A stretch of DNA of 64,000 nucleotides from Achromobacter sp. B7 (GCF_003600685.1 NZ_CP032084.1:5456001-5520000), one strand, 5' to 3'; shown: positions 7,301 to 16,872, counted from the first letter of the stretch. The notes: a model not told the origin generated them from the letters alone. A program made the numbers and translations.

Positions 7301-9918
7301 TGAACCACTCGTACCGCAAGACCCTGCCCGGCACCCGCCTGGATTATTTCGATGCGCGCGCCGCCGTTGAAGCCATTGCGCCCGGCGCCTACGCTGGCCT
7401 GCCGTACACGTCGCGCGTGCTGGCCGAAAACCTGGTGCGCCGCTGTGACCCGGCGATGTTGACGGATGGGCTCAAGCAACTGATCGAGCGTCGCCGCGAC
7501 TTGGACTTTCCGTGGTTTCCCGCGCGTGTGGTGTGCCATGACATCCTGGGCCAGACCGCGCTGGTGGACCTGGCGGGCCTGCGCGACGCCATCGCTGAAA
7601 AAGGCGGCGACCCGGCCAAGGTCAACCCGGTGGTGCCGGTGCAGTTGATCGTGGACCATTCGCTGGCGGTGGAATTTGACGGCACCGACCCCGACGCCTT
7701 TGCCCGCAACCGCGCGGTGGAAGACCGCCGCAACGAAGACCGCTTCCATTTCATCGACTGGACCAAGCAGGCCTTTCGCAACATCGAAGTGGTGCCGCCG
7801 GGCAACGGCATCATGCACCAGATCAACCTGGAACGGATGTCGCCCGTGATCTACACGCAGGACGGCGTGGCGTTCCCGGACACGCTGGTGGGCACCGACA
7901 GCCACACGCCGCACGTGGATGCGTTGGGCGTGATCGCCATCGGCGTGGGCGGGCTGGAAGCCGAAAACGTGATGCTGGGCCGCGCCTCGTGGATGCGCCT
8001 GCCGGACATCATCGGCGTGGAACTTACCGGCCGCGCGCAGCCGGGCATTACCGCCACCGACGTGGTGCTGACGCTGACCGAGTTCCTGCGCAAAGAAAAA
8101 GTGGTGGGCGCATATCTGGAGTTCTTCGGCGAAGGCGCCGCCAGCCTGACCTTGGGCGACCGCGCCACCATTTCGAACATGGCTCCCGAATACGGCGCCA
8201 CCGCCGCCATGTTCTCGATCGATCAGCAGACCATCGACTACCTGCGCCTGACCGGCCGCGAAGACGAACAGATTGCGCTGGTGGAAACCTACGCCAAGAC
8301 GGCGGGCCTGTGGTCCGACAGCCTGGCGACCGCCGAATACGAACGCGTGCTGCGCTTTGACCTGTCGACGGTCGTGCGCACGCTGGCCGGCCCGTCCAAT
8401 CCGCACCGCCGCCTGCCCGTCTCGGACCTGGCCGAACGTGGTATTTCCGGCGTGGTCGAAAACGCACCGGGCTTGATGCCCGACGGCGCCGTCATCATTG
8501 CCGCCATCACCAGCTGCACCAACACCAGCAACCCGCGCAACGTGATTGCCGCCGGCCTGTTGGCACGCAATGCGCGCCGCGCCGGCCTTGCCCGCAAGCC
8601 GTGGGTGAAGAGCTCGCTGGCGCCCGGCTCCAAGGCGGTGCAGCTGTACCTGGAGGAAGCCGGGCTGTTGCCGGATCTGGAAGCGCTGGGCTTCGGCGTC
8701 GTCGCCTTCGCCTGTACCACGTGCAACGGCATGTCGGGCGCGTTGGACCCGGTCATCCAGCAGGAAATCATCGACCGCGATCTGTATTCCACGGCCGTGC
8801 TGTCCGGCAACCGCAACTTTGACGGCCGCATCCATCCGTACGCCAAGCAAGCGTTCCTGGCGTCGCCTCCGCTGGTGGTGGCCTATGCGATTGCCGGCAC
8901 CATCCGCTTTGATATCGAACGCGATGTGCTGGGCGTGGATGGCAACGGCAAGGAGATTCGCCTGAAAGACATCTGGCCCAGCGACGAAGAGATCGACGCC
9001 ATGGTCAAGACGGCGGTCAAGCCCGAGCAGTTCCGCAAGGTGTACGCGCCGATGTTCGGCATTCAGGAAGACCGTAAAGCGGGCGTCAGCCCCTTGTACG
9101 ATTGGCGCCCGCAAAGCACCTACATTCGCCGTCCGCCGTACTGGGAAGGCGCGCTGGCCGGCGAGCGCACGCTGCGCGGCATGCTGCCGCTGGCGGTGCT
9201 GGGCGACAACATCACCACCGACCACCTGTCGCCGTCCAACGCCATCCTGATGGACAGCGCGGCCGGCGAATACCTGCACAAGATGGGCCTGCCCGAAGAG
9301 GACTTCAACTCTTACGCCACCCATCGCGGCGACCACCTGACCGCGCAGCGCGCCACCTTCGCCAATCCCAAGCTCTTTAACGAGATGGTGACCAACGAAG
9401 ACGGCACGGTGAAGCAGGGATCGCTGGCGCGCGTAGAGCCGGAAGGCCGCGAGATGCGCATGTGGGAAGCCATCGAAACGTACATGCATCGCAAGCAGCC
9501 GCTGCTCATCGTGGCGGGTGCCGATTACGGCCAGGGTTCATCGCGCGACTGGGCGGCCAAGGGCGTGCGGCTGGCGGGCGTGGAAGCCATCGTGGCCGAA
9601 GGCTTTGAACGCATCCACCGCACCAACCTGATCGGCATGGGCGTCTTGCCGCTGGAATTCAAGCCGGGCGTGAACCGCAAGACCTTGGCGCTGGACGGCA
9701 CCGAAAGCTATGACGTGATCGGCGAACGCCAACCGCGCGCGGACCTGACGCTGGTGATCCATCGCCGCGATGGCCAGACCGTGCAGGTGCCGGTGACGTG
9801 CCGTCTGGACACCGCGGAAGAAGTGTCCATCTACGAAGCCGGCGGCGTGCTGCAACGCTTTGCGCAGGACTTCCTGGAAGCCGAATCCGTTGCGGGCGAC
9901 ACCAAGAAGGCCGGCTAA
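7297..9918 (+). CDS. acnD: Fe/S-dependent 2-methylcitrate dehydratase AcnD
   Basis: An 873-residue aconitase-superfamily enzyme. Cluster ligands are visible at Cys407 (ITSCTNTS), Cys473 and Cys476 (ACTTCNG), and GTDSHTPHVDALG is the substrate loop. The C-terminal swivel domain holds YGQGSSRDWAAKG. AcnD converts 2-methylcitrate to the trans isomer of 2-methylaconitate, which PrpF isomerises, replacing PrpD in propionate breakdown. The following gene is prpF, which separates this from an ordinary citric-acid-cycle aconitase. The start overlaps the GntR stop; GGAG lies 3 bases before it and ATGATG gives two possible starts. prpB and prpC are not in this cluster. Confidence 0.93.
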   Translation: MMNHSYRKTLPGTRLDYFDARAAVEAIAPGAYAGLPYTSRVLAENLVRRCDPAMLTDGLKQLIERRRDLDFPWFPARVVCHDILGQTALVDLAGLRDAIAEKGGDPAKVNPVVPVQLIVDHSLAVEFDGTDPDAFARNRAVEDRRNEDRFHFIDWTKQAFRNIEVVPPGNGIMHQINLERMSPVIYTQDGVAFPDTLVGTDSHTPHVDALGVIAIGVGGLEAENVMLGRASWMRLPDIIGVELTGRAQPGITATDVVLTLTEFLRKEKVVGAYLEFFGEGAASLTLGDRATISNMAPEYGATAAMFSIDQQTIDYLRLTGREDEQIALVETYAKTAGLWSDSLATAEYERVLRFDLSTVVRTLAGPSNPHRRLPVSDLAERGISGVVENAPGLMPDGAVIIAAITSCTNTSNPRNVIAAGLLARNARRAGLARKPWVKSSLAPGSKAVQLYLEEAGLLPDLEALGFGVVAFACTTCNGMSGALDPVIQQEIIDRDLYSTAVLSGNRNFDGRIHPYAKQAFLASPPLVVAYAIAGTIRFDIERDVLGVDGNGKEIRLKDIWPSDEEIDAMVKTAVKPEQFRKVYAPMFGIQEDRKAGVSPLYDWRPQSTYIRRPPYWEGALAGERTLRGMLPLAVLGDNITTDHLSPSNAILMDSAAGEYLHKMGLPEEDFNSYATHRGDHLTAQRATFANPKLFNEMVTNEDGTVKQGSLARVEPEGREMRMWEAIETYMHRKQPLLIVAGADYGQGSSRDWAAKGVRLAGVEAIVAEGFERIHRTNLIGMGVLPLEFKPGVNRKTLALDGTESYDVIGERQPRADLTLVIHRRDGQTVQVPVTCRLDTAEEVSIYEAGGVLQRFAQDFLEAESVAGDTKKAG

Positions 9919-9967
9919 ACCGGGCTGCGCACCGCCGCCCTGACCTCACAGACACCAGGACATCCCC

Positions 9968-11152
9968 ATGGCTCATGCTCCTCAGACCAAAATCACCGCC
10001 ACCTACATGCGCGGCGGCACCAGCAAAGGCGTGTTCTTCAAGCTTGACGACCTGCCCGAATCCGCGCGCGTGCCCGGCCCGGCGCGCGACGCGTTGCTGC
10101 TACGCGTGATCGGCAGCCCCGACCCCTACGGCAAGCAGATCGACGGCATGGGTGCGGCCACCTCCAGCACCAGCAAGACCGTCATCGTCGGCAAAAGCAC
10201 GCAGCCGGATCACGACGTGGACTACCTGTTCGGCCAGGTCTCCATTGACCAGCCGTTCGTGGACTGGAGCGGCAACTGCGGCAACCTGTCGGCGGCCGTC
10301 GGCCCCTTCGCCATCACCAACGGCCTGGTCGACCCGGCGCGCGTGCCGGACAACGGCGTGGCGGTGGTGCGCATCTGGCAGGCCAACATCAAGAAAACCA
10401 TCATCGCTCACGTGCCCATGACGGACGGCGCGGTGCAGGAAACCGGCGACTTCGAACTGGACGGCGTGACCTTTCCCGCCGCCGAACTGCGCCTGGAATT
10501 CATGGACCCGGCCGAAGACGGGGACGGCGGCTCGATGTTCCCCACGGGCAATCTGGTGGACGACCTGGAAGTGCCGGGCGTGGGCACGTTCAAGGCCACG
10601 ATGATCAATTCCGGCATCCCGACCATCTTCCTGGAAGCGGCTGCGCTGGGCTATACCGGCACGGAATTGCAAGACGACATCAACAGCGACGCCGCTGCCT
10701 TGGCGCGCTTTGAAACCATTCGCGCGCACGGCGCGCTGCGCATGGGCCTGATCGAAAAACTGGAAGAAGCCGCCAGCCGCCAGCACACGCCGAAGGTCGC
10801 TTTCGTGGCGCCGCCCAAGGCCTACGTGTCATCCAGCGGCAAGCAGATTGGCGCGGGCGATATCGACGTGCTGGTGCGCGCGCTGTCCATGGGCAAGCTG
10901 CACCACGCGATGATGGGCACGGCCTCGGTCGCCATCGCCACCGCCGCAGCCGTGCCGGGCACGCTGGTCAACCTGGCCGCCGGCGGCACCGAACGCGACA
11001 ACGTCAACTTCGGCCACCCCTCCGGCACGCTGCGCGTAGGCGCACAAGCGCAGTTGGTTGACGGCGAATGGAAGGTCACCAAGGCCATCATGAGCCGCAG
11101 CGCGCGCGTGCTGATGGAAGGCCGCGTGCACGTGCCGCGAATCGGCTTCTAA
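9968..11152 (+). CDS. prpF: 2-methylaconitate cis-trans isomerase PrpF
   Basis: A 394-residue protein of the PrpF family (diaminopimelate-epimerase fold). Family-typical segments are TYMRGGTSKGVFF near residue 12, DGMGAATSSTSK near 58, and SGNCGNLSAAVGPFA near 100. The enzyme isomerises trans-2-methylaconitate to the cis form, which aconitase then hydrates to 2-methylisocitrate. It starts 49 bp after acnD and is the last gene of the operon, ending head-on with the thioesterase gene. Confidence 0.94.
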   Translation: MAHAPQTKITATYMRGGTSKGVFFKLDDLPESARVPGPARDALLLRVIGSPDPYGKQIDGMGAATSSTSKTVIVGKSTQPDHDVDYLFGQVSIDQPFVDWSGNCGNLSAAVGPFAITNGLVDPARVPDNGVAVVRIWQANIKKTIIAHVPMTDGAVQETGDFELDGVTFPAAELRLEFMDPAEDGDGGSMFPTGNLVDDLEVPGVGTFKATMINSGIPTIFLEAAALGYTGTELQDDINSDAAALARFETIRAHGALRMGLIEKLEEAASRQHTPKVAFVAPPKAYVSSSGKQIGAGDIDVLVRALSMGKLHHAMMGTASVAIATAAAVPGTLVNLAAGGTERDNVNFGHPSGTLRVGAQAQLVDGEWKVTKAIMSRSARVLMEGRVHVPRIGF

Positions 11153-11167
11153 GGCGGGGCGGCGCAA

Positions 11168-11617
11168 TCAGGCAGGCGCGGGCTTCGCGCCTGGGCCTGG
11201 GTCCAGCACTTTCAACACCGCCGCCCCCGTCGCCAACACCTGCCCGGCGACGCTTAGCTCCCCCCGCATGAACACCAGGCTGGACGTGGCGCGCAGAACG
11301 TCTCCGCGCACTTCCAGGAACTGTCCCGCGCGTGCCGCCGCCAGGAAGTGCGTGTCCAGTTGCACCGTGACGCACGCGCGGCGGCCCAAGGCTTGCCAGG
11401 CGATGGCGCTTAAGCCGTGGTCCAGCAGCGCGGTCAACAAGCCGCCGTGTACGACGCCTGCCGGGTTCAGGTGGTTCTCGGTGGCCAAGAGTCCGTAGGC
11501 CCACGCCTGCCCTTCCTTGCGAACCCACAAGGGGCCGATCAGTCCGGCGAAGCCGGGTAGTGATTTGCGGTGCCAGCCATCGGCGGCAAGGGATTCGGGA
11601 TTGGCGGGGTGCGACAT
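11168..11617 (-). CDS. PaaI-type hotdog thioesterase
   Basis: A 149-residue single-hotdog protein. The motif NPAGVVHGGLLTALLDHG at about residues 51-68 is the conserved segment of the PaaI/YbgC-like group, with Asp66 in the position of the catalytic acid. Such enzymes hydrolyse acyl-CoA esters and often rescue CoA from dead-end products. It starts 4 bp after the IclR regulator stop, in one transcript with it, and faces the acyl-CoA ligase cluster, so it probably acts on products of that pathway. The substrate cannot be told from sequence. Confidence 0.87.
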   Translation of the reverse strand: MSHPANPESLAADGWHRKSLPGFAGLIGPLWVRKEGQAWAYGLLATENHLNPAGVVHGGLLTALLDHGLSAIAWQALGRRACVTVQLDTHFLAAARAGQFLEVRGDVLRATSSLVFMRGELSVAGQVLATGAAVLKVLDPGPGAKPAPA

Positions 11618-11621
11618 GGCG

Positions 11622-12422
11622 TCAGCTCCGTGTGGACAGCAGTTGCGACAGCGTGTGCGCTTCCGCTTGCAATTCCTTGGCCAGCGCGTGCGCGCGGGCG
11701 TCGTCCAGTTGTTCGGCCAGGCCCGCGGCCACCAGGGAATGCGTCATGCGCTTGTGGCTGTCGAGCACGGGCACGGCGATGACGACGACGCCGTTGATGT
11801 AGTGGTTGCGATCCAGGCTATAGCCCTCGCGCCGCACCGCGTCGATGTCGGCTTTCCACTCCGCATAGGCGGGCGCCTGATCCCAGCGCAACGCCTTGAA
11901 TCGGCGTTCCAGTTCTTTGTCCGACAGGTCTGAAAACGCGGCCACCAAACGGCCCGTTGCGCTGATCAGCGCGGGGAAGCGGCTGCCCACGTCCACGTGC
12001 AGACGGAAGGGCGCGGTCGAGCGCGACAGCGCCAGCACCACCATGTGTTCGCTGCCCGCGACCTCGACGCCGATGGCCGTGACGTTCGCGCTGCTGGACA
12101 GCTTGTCCAGCACCGGCTGCACCAACGCCGGGAAGGGGCTGCTTTCGATCACGCTGCGCGCCAGGGTCAACATGCCCACGCCCAGGCTGTAGCGCTTGGT
12201 GCCGGTGTCGACCTTCACCAAGCCTTCTTCCACCAGCACACGAAGTATGTGCAGGCAGGTGCTGGTGACCATGCCCAGCTCCTGCGAGATGGCCTTCAAG
12301 GTCATGGCCTCGCCGCCACGGCCCAGCAATCGCAAGATGGCGATTGACCGCGTTACCGCCGGCACGGGGCGCACGCGCGGCCCCGCTGCGGCGGTGGATT
12401 CCTGGGAACTGGCTTCACTCAT
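11622..12422 (-). CDS. IclR family regulator of the acyl-CoA ligase cluster
   Basis: A 266-residue IclR protein: N-terminal winged helix near residues 20-80 (TLKAISQELGMVTSTCLHIL), then the GAF-like effector domain ending with VVIAVPVLD. It is transcribed with the thioesterase and divergently from the acyl-CoA ligase. The 169-bp gap between them has a sigma-70-like promoter and an AATTGTC/GACAATT inverted repeat, which is the likely operator. Confidence 0.9.
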   Translation of the reverse strand: MSEASSQESTAAAGPRVRPVPAVTRSIAILRLLGRGGEAMTLKAISQELGMVTSTCLHILRVLVEEGLVKVDTGTKRYSLGVGMLTLARSVIESSPFPALVQPVLDKLSSSANVTAIGVEVAGSEHMVVLALSRSTAPFRLHVDVGSRFPALISATGRLVAAFSDLSDKELERRFKALRWDQAPAYAEWKADIDAVRREGYSLDRNHYINGVVVIAVPVLDSHKRMTHSLVAAGLAEQLDDARAHALAKELQAEAHTLSQLLSTRS

Positions 12423-12494
12423 CGGGCTCTCCGGTTTTTATTGCGGCAAGCATACCTTGCGCGGGACAAAACGCGTCCCCTAATTGGCGCCGAT

Positions 12495-12552
12495 AATTGT
12501 CTATATACAACCGATAAACGTCATTGACAATTTAAAAGCCGGCGCGCATAGT
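12495..12552 (+). promoter_or_regulatory. Promoter and inverted repeat upstream of the acyl-CoA ligase
   Basis: TTGACA (12524-12529), 17 bp, then CATAGT (12547-12552) is a plausible sigma-70 promoter (6/6 and 4/6). AATTGTC at 12495-12501 and GACAATT at 12526-12532 are perfect inverted arms separated by 24 bp, and the right arm overlaps the -35 box. IclR binding here would block or control the ligase promoter. Confidence 0.6.
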
Positions 12553-12591
12553 CGCTTCAACGGCTTGCCAGACCCACACAGGTACGACGAC

Positions 12592-14238
12592 ATGACGATG
12601 CTGACGCAGACCACCTCATACGCCGACGCGCACGCGCTTTGCACTTCCGAGAAGCTTTGGGAGTTGTTCGATGGCAACCGCGACCGCATGAACATTGCGC
12701 ACGAATGCATCGACCGGCACGCGCACAAGGACCAGCCCGCGATCATCCTGGTGCGTGCAACCGGCGCTGATGAAACCTTCAGCTTCCAACAGATCGCCCA
12801 GGCGTCCTCGCGCTTTGCGCACTACCTGGCGGATCAGGGCATCGGCGCCGGCGACCGCGTGGCCGTCATGCTGGAACCGTCGCTGGCGTTCTATGTGGCC
12901 ATGTTCGGCGCCATGAAGCGCGGCGCGATCGCGGTGCCGCTGTTCACCCTGTTTGGGCCGGACGGCATCCGGCTGCGCGTGCAGGATTGCCAGCCGCGCA
13001 TGCTGGTCACCAACGCCGACAAGGCGCCGATGGTGCCGGCCGCCGACGACATGCGCGTGGTGATCGCGGACGACGCATTCCTGACATCGCTGGACCGATT
13101 CCCCGCGCAATACGACTGCAACACGCAAGCCGATGACCTGGCCATCTTCCAGTACACATCGGGCACCACCCGCGAACTGCCCGACGCCGTGCGCCACACG
13201 CATCGCGCGCTGGTCACCTTGATGCTGGCCGCGCTGTACGGCACCGGCGTGCGCCCCGGCGACCGCTACATGTGCCCATCATCCCCGGCGTGGGGGCATG
13301 GCCTGTGGCACGGCACGCTGGCGCCCCTGGCGATGGGCGTGACCATCGGCGCCTATGCCGGCAAGTTCAACGCCGAACGCCTGCTGCAAGCCTTGCAGGA
13401 CCACGCGTTCAACAACATCTCGGCGGCCGCCACGCATTACCGGATGATGCGCAACTCTGGCGCGGCGGGCCAATATCGCTACCAGATAGACAAGGTGTCT
13501 TTTACCGGCGAACCCATCGACAGCGAGACCTCTGCCTTTGTCCAGGCAACCTTTGGACGCCCGGTGTGCAGCATGTACGGCACGACGGAAATCGGCGTGT
13601 GCCTGGTGAACTACCCGGGCGCGCCAGACTTCACCGTCAAGGCGGGATCGCTGGGCAAGCCCGTGCCCGGCTTGCGCGTCCAGGTGCAGGATGCCAACGG
13701 CGCGCCCTGCCCGCCCGGGGTGACGGGCGAACTGAAACTGTGGCGACGCGACGCCTGGGTAGCCACCAAGGACTTGGGCCGCGTCGACGAAGACGGCTAT
13801 TTCTGGCATGGCGGCCGCGCCGACGACGTCATCATTTCCGCCGGGTGGACGATGAGCGCCGTTGAAATCGAAGACGCCATCCTGAAACACCGCGACGTCA
13901 CCGAAGCCGCCGCCATCGGCGTGCCCGACGCGCTGCGCGGCCAGGTCGTCAAGGCGTTCGTGGTGTCGGCCCGGCCGGGTGACGACGCCTTCGTGGAAGA
14001 AATCCAGAACACCGTGCGCAGCCAATTGGCGCAACACGAATATCCGCGCCAGGTGGTGTTTGTGCCTGAGCTGCCCAAGACGCCAGCCGGGAAGATTCAT
14101 CGCCGCAAACTGCGCGAACAGGAACTTGCAGCGCCCTCCGCGAACATCAACGCCGCCACCTCCCCTGACACCCCTACCGACGGCTCCACCGACGCCCCCA
14201 CCAACAAAACACCCGCCGCGCCCGCCGCGCACGTATGA
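12592..14238 (+). CDS. AMP-forming acyl-CoA ligase with altered phosphate-binding loop
   Basis: A 548-residue ANL-superfamily enzyme from the ATG at 12592 (a second ATG follows at 12598; an earlier in-frame ATG at 12484 would cross the promoter). Visible motifs are SMYGTTEIG (A5), GRADDVIISAG (A8) and PAGKIHRRKL with the catalytic Lys. The A3 loop near residue 189 reads TSGTTRELP instead of the usual TSGTTGxPKG, losing the Gly and Lys. The last ~30 residues are a Thr/Pro/Ala-rich tail. It would activate a carboxylic acid to its CoA thioester and is followed by a dehydratase and CoA-transferase. Substrate unknown. Confidence 0.87.
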   Translation: MTMLTQTTSYADAHALCTSEKLWELFDGNRDRMNIAHECIDRHAHKDQPAIILVRATGADETFSFQQIAQASSRFAHYLADQGIGAGDRVAVMLEPSLAFYVAMFGAMKRGAIAVPLFTLFGPDGIRLRVQDCQPRMLVTNADKAPMVPAADDMRVVIADDAFLTSLDRFPAQYDCNTQADDLAIFQYTSGTTRELPDAVRHTHRALVTLMLAALYGTGVRPGDRYMCPSSPAWGHGLWHGTLAPLAMGVTIGAYAGKFNAERLLQALQDHAFNNISAAATHYRMMRNSGAAGQYRYQIDKVSFTGEPIDSETSAFVQATFGRPVCSMYGTTEIGVCLVNYPGAPDFTVKAGSLGKPVPGLRVQVQDANGAPCPPGVTGELKLWRRDAWVATKDLGRVDEDGYFWHGGRADDVIISAGWTMSAVEIEDAILKHRDVTEAAAIGVPDALRGQVVKAFVVSARPGDDAFVEEIQNTVRSQLAQHEYPRQVVFVPELPKTPAGKIHRRKLREQELAAPSANINAATSPDTPTDGSTDAPTNKTPAAPAAHV

Positions 14239-14257
14239 CCCATCCCCAGGAGACATC

Positions 14258-15439
14258 ATGCTGACCGAAACCAAACCGCAAGTGCAGCCCCAAGCCCAGG
14301 CCCCCACGAAGACCGAACGCAGCTTCCCGAAGATCACCGAGCGCGGCCTGGACGAACTGCGCGCGCGGATCGGCGTGAAGATCGGCGCCACCGCCGAACC
14401 GTGGTGCTACGAAGCCACGCGCGACAACATCCGCCACTACGCGCACGGCATCGGCGATGACAACCCGCTGTGGTCGGACCCCGACTACGCCGCCAAGACG
14501 CAGCATGGCGGCATCATCGCCTTGCCCAGCTTTTTGTTTTCCACCAGCCGCATCGTGTCGGGCTACGTGGGTGGCCTGCCCGGCGTGCACGCCATGTGGT
14601 CAGGGGCCGACTGGACCTGGCACAAGACCGTCAAGCGCAACGACGTGATCTCGACCGAAGCACACCTTAAAGACCTGGTTGAACACCAGACGCGCTTTGC
14701 CGGCCGCGCCGTGCAACAGATCTATCACGTGGATTTTTTCAACCAGGACGGCGACAAGGTGGCCGAGGCCGACAGCTGGTGCTTTCGCACCGAACGCGAC
14801 CACGCCCGCGAACAAGGCAGCAAGTACAAGGAAGTGCGCGCCCGCGAACCGCGCCGCTACAGCCCTGAAGAAATCAAGGAAGCGTACAAGCTGTACGCGC
14901 AGGAAGAAGTGCGCGGCGCCACGCCCCGTTACTGGGAAGACGTGAAGGAAGGCGAAGAATTGCCCGTGATGTTCAAGGGCCCCATGACGGTGACCGGCTT
15001 CATTGCCTACGCGCAAGGCTGGGGCGGCCTGTACATCCGCGCCAACAAGCTGGCCTGGCAACTGATTGACGCGCACCCGGGCGTGGGCATCACCAACCGC
15101 TTCGGCATTCCCGACGTGCCGGAACGCGTGCACTGGGAAGAAGAATTCGCGCTGGAAGTGGGCGCGCCGGGCGCCTACGACTACGGTCCGGAACGCAATT
15201 CGTGGTTGACGCATCACCTGACGAACTGGATGGGCGATGACGGTTTCCTCCGCAAGTCCACGTGCAAGATTCGCCGCCACAACCCCGAGGGCGACATGCT
15301 GTTCTTCAAGGGCCGCGTCAAGCGCAAGTACGTGGAAGACGGCCGGCACCTGGTGGAAATCGAACAGGAAGCGCGCAACCAGGACGATGAGTTGTCCGTG
15401 CTGGGCTCGGGCGTGGTTGAATTGCCCACCCGTGCGTAA
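14258..15439 (+). CDS. Double-hotdog MaoC/FAS1-like acyl dehydratase
   Basis: A 393-residue protein starting at 14258 behind CCAGGAGA. Two hotdog halves can be seen. The first, near residues 35-175, holds YAHGIGDDNPLW and QHGGIIALPSFL, the hydratase-type segments of the MaoC N-terminal-like family. The second begins near residue 215 (YWEDVKEGEELPVMFKGPMT). The protein would hydrate or dehydrate an acyl-CoA. It sits 19 bp after the acyl-CoA ligase and before a class III CoA-transferase, so it probably handles the acid activated by the ligase. The first 20 residues are Gln/Pro/Lys-rich. Confidence 0.84.
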   Translation: MLTETKPQVQPQAQAPTKTERSFPKITERGLDELRARIGVKIGATAEPWCYEATRDNIRHYAHGIGDDNPLWSDPDYAAKTQHGGIIALPSFLFSTSRIVSGYVGGLPGVHAMWSGADWTWHKTVKRNDVISTEAHLKDLVEHQTRFAGRAVQQIYHVDFFNQDGDKVAEADSWCFRTERDHAREQGSKYKEVRAREPRRYSPEEIKEAYKLYAQEEVRGATPRYWEDVKEGEELPVMFKGPMTVTGFIAYAQGWGGLYIRANKLAWQLIDAHPGVGITNRFGIPDVPERVHWEEEFALEVGAPGAYDYGPERNSWLTHHLTNWMGDDGFLRKSTCKIRRHNPEGDMLFFKGRVKRKYVEDGRHLVEIEQEARNQDDELSVLGSGVVELPTRA

Positions 15440-15602
15440 GCCGTATCGCGCACATGGCCCTCATGACTGCATGATGCATGGGCGGCGCGGGCGCAGCGCG
15501 CGCCCCGCTGCCTGATTTCCGACGGCTGACCGGCCGCCGCTGCTTGCCATGATCGCGCGCGGGTTTGCCGCCCGCGCGTCCGACATGACCAAACCGAGGT
15601 CA

Positions 15603-16850
15603 ATGATGTCTGGTTCATCGGAGCATGCTGCACACGCCCCGCCCGCCCGCGCCGCCGGCGCGCTGGAAGGCATTCGGGTCATCGATCTATCCAGGGTGCT
15701 GGCCGGGCCGCTCTGCACGCAGATGTTGTCCGACCAGGGCGCTAGCGTCATCAAGGTCGAGCCGCCCGGTGGCGACGAAACCCGAGCACTAGGCCCGCCC
15801 GTCAACGCGGACGGCGACGCCGCCTACTTCACCGCGGTCAACCGAGGCAAGCGCGCCATTGGCCTGGACTTGTCCTTGCCCGGCGGTCGCGACGTCCTGC
15901 TGCGCCTGCTGCAAGAGGCCGATGTGCTGGTCGAGAATTTCTTGCCCGGCACCATGGCCAAGTGGGGCCTGGATTACGAAACTGATTTGAAGCCGCGCTT
16001 TCCCCAGCTGATCTATTGCGCCATTTCAGGCTTTGGCGAAGACGGCCCGCTGGGCGGCATGCCCGGCTACGACGCCATCCTGCAAGCCATGTGCGGCTTG
16101 ATGAGCGTGAACGGTGACGCGGCCGGCGGCCCGACGCGCATCGGCATCCCCATCGTCGACCACCTGACCGGCTACACCGCGCAGTCGGGCATCTTGCTGG
16201 CGCTGTACCACCGCGCACGCACGGGTCAGGGCCAGCGCGTGGACGTGACCTTGTTCGACACCGCGTTAAGCCTGCTGGTGCCGCACGCGGCCAACTGGAT
16301 GCACACGGGCCAGACGCCCGCGCTGATGGGCAGCGCGCATCCGAATATCGCGCCATACGACCGGTTTGCATGCCGCGACGGCGAGATTTTTCTGGGTGTG
16401 GTGAACGACCGCCAGTTCCGCAAATTCTGCGATTACGCCGGGTTGGGCGCCTTGCTGGAGGACGCGCGCTTTGCCACCAACCGCCAGCGGCTGGACCACC
16501 GCGACGCCTTGCGCGCCGCCATCGAGCAAGCGCTGGCCCACCGCTCGCGTGCCGATCTCTGCCACGACCTGATGCGGCTGGGCGTGCCGGCCGGCCCCAT
16601 CAACAGCGTGCCCGAAGCGTTTGAACAGGCGCACGCGGTGCATCGCGGCATGCGCGTGTCGCGCGACGGCTATCAAGGCATTGGACCGGCCACGCGCTTG
16701 TCCGAAGCGCCCACGCGCATCGGCCGCCCCCCGCCCGGCTTTGGGCAACACACTGATGAAGTCTTGCGGGAGGCGGGGTATGACGACACGCACATCGCCG
16801 GGTTGCGCGCAGACGGCGTCTTGCCGCTCGGGCCCGCGCGCAAGCGATAG
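15603..16850 (+). CDS. Class III CoA-transferase (CaiB/BaiF family)
   Basis: A 415-residue protein from the ATG at 15603, which has GAGG four bases upstream; an in-frame ATG at 15549 would add 18 residues. The family start ALEGIRVIDLSRVLAGP, the segment GADSLIKVE-like GASVIKVEPPGGD, and RIGIPIVDHLTG, whose Asp matches the catalytic residue of formyl-CoA transferase, are all present. It transfers CoA between carboxylic acids without ATP. Context with the acyl-CoA ligase and hotdog dehydratase suggests a pathway for an organic acid imported with the help of the next gene product. Confidence 0.9.
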   Translation: MMSGSSEHAAHAPPARAAGALEGIRVIDLSRVLAGPLCTQMLSDQGASVIKVEPPGGDETRALGPPVNADGDAAYFTAVNRGKRAIGLDLSLPGGRDVLLRLLQEADVLVENFLPGTMAKWGLDYETDLKPRFPQLIYCAISGFGEDGPLGGMPGYDAILQAMCGLMSVNGDAAGGPTRIGIPIVDHLTGYTAQSGILLALYHRARTGQGQRVDVTLFDTALSLLVPHAANWMHTGQTPALMGSAHPNIAPYDRFACRDGEIFLGVVNDRQFRKFCDYAGLGALLEDARFATNRQRLDHRDALRAAIEQALAHRSRADLCHDLMRLGVPAGPINSVPEAFEQAHAVHRGMRVSRDGYQGIGPATRLSEAPTRIGRPPPGFGQHTDEVLREAGYDDTHIAGLRADGVLPLGPARKR

Positions 16851-16872
16851 CAGGCAGCAACAGCAACGACGG

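Noticed and set aside
7153..9489. A 778-codon minus-strand open frame opposite acnD
   Set aside because: Same antisense artefact; acnD is complete with its iron-sulfur cysteines and coupled to its neighbours.
12484..12591. Upstream start at 12484 for the acyl-CoA ligase
   Set aside because: The extra 36 residues would be encoded by the promoter and inverted-repeat region and show no similarity to the ANL N-terminus.
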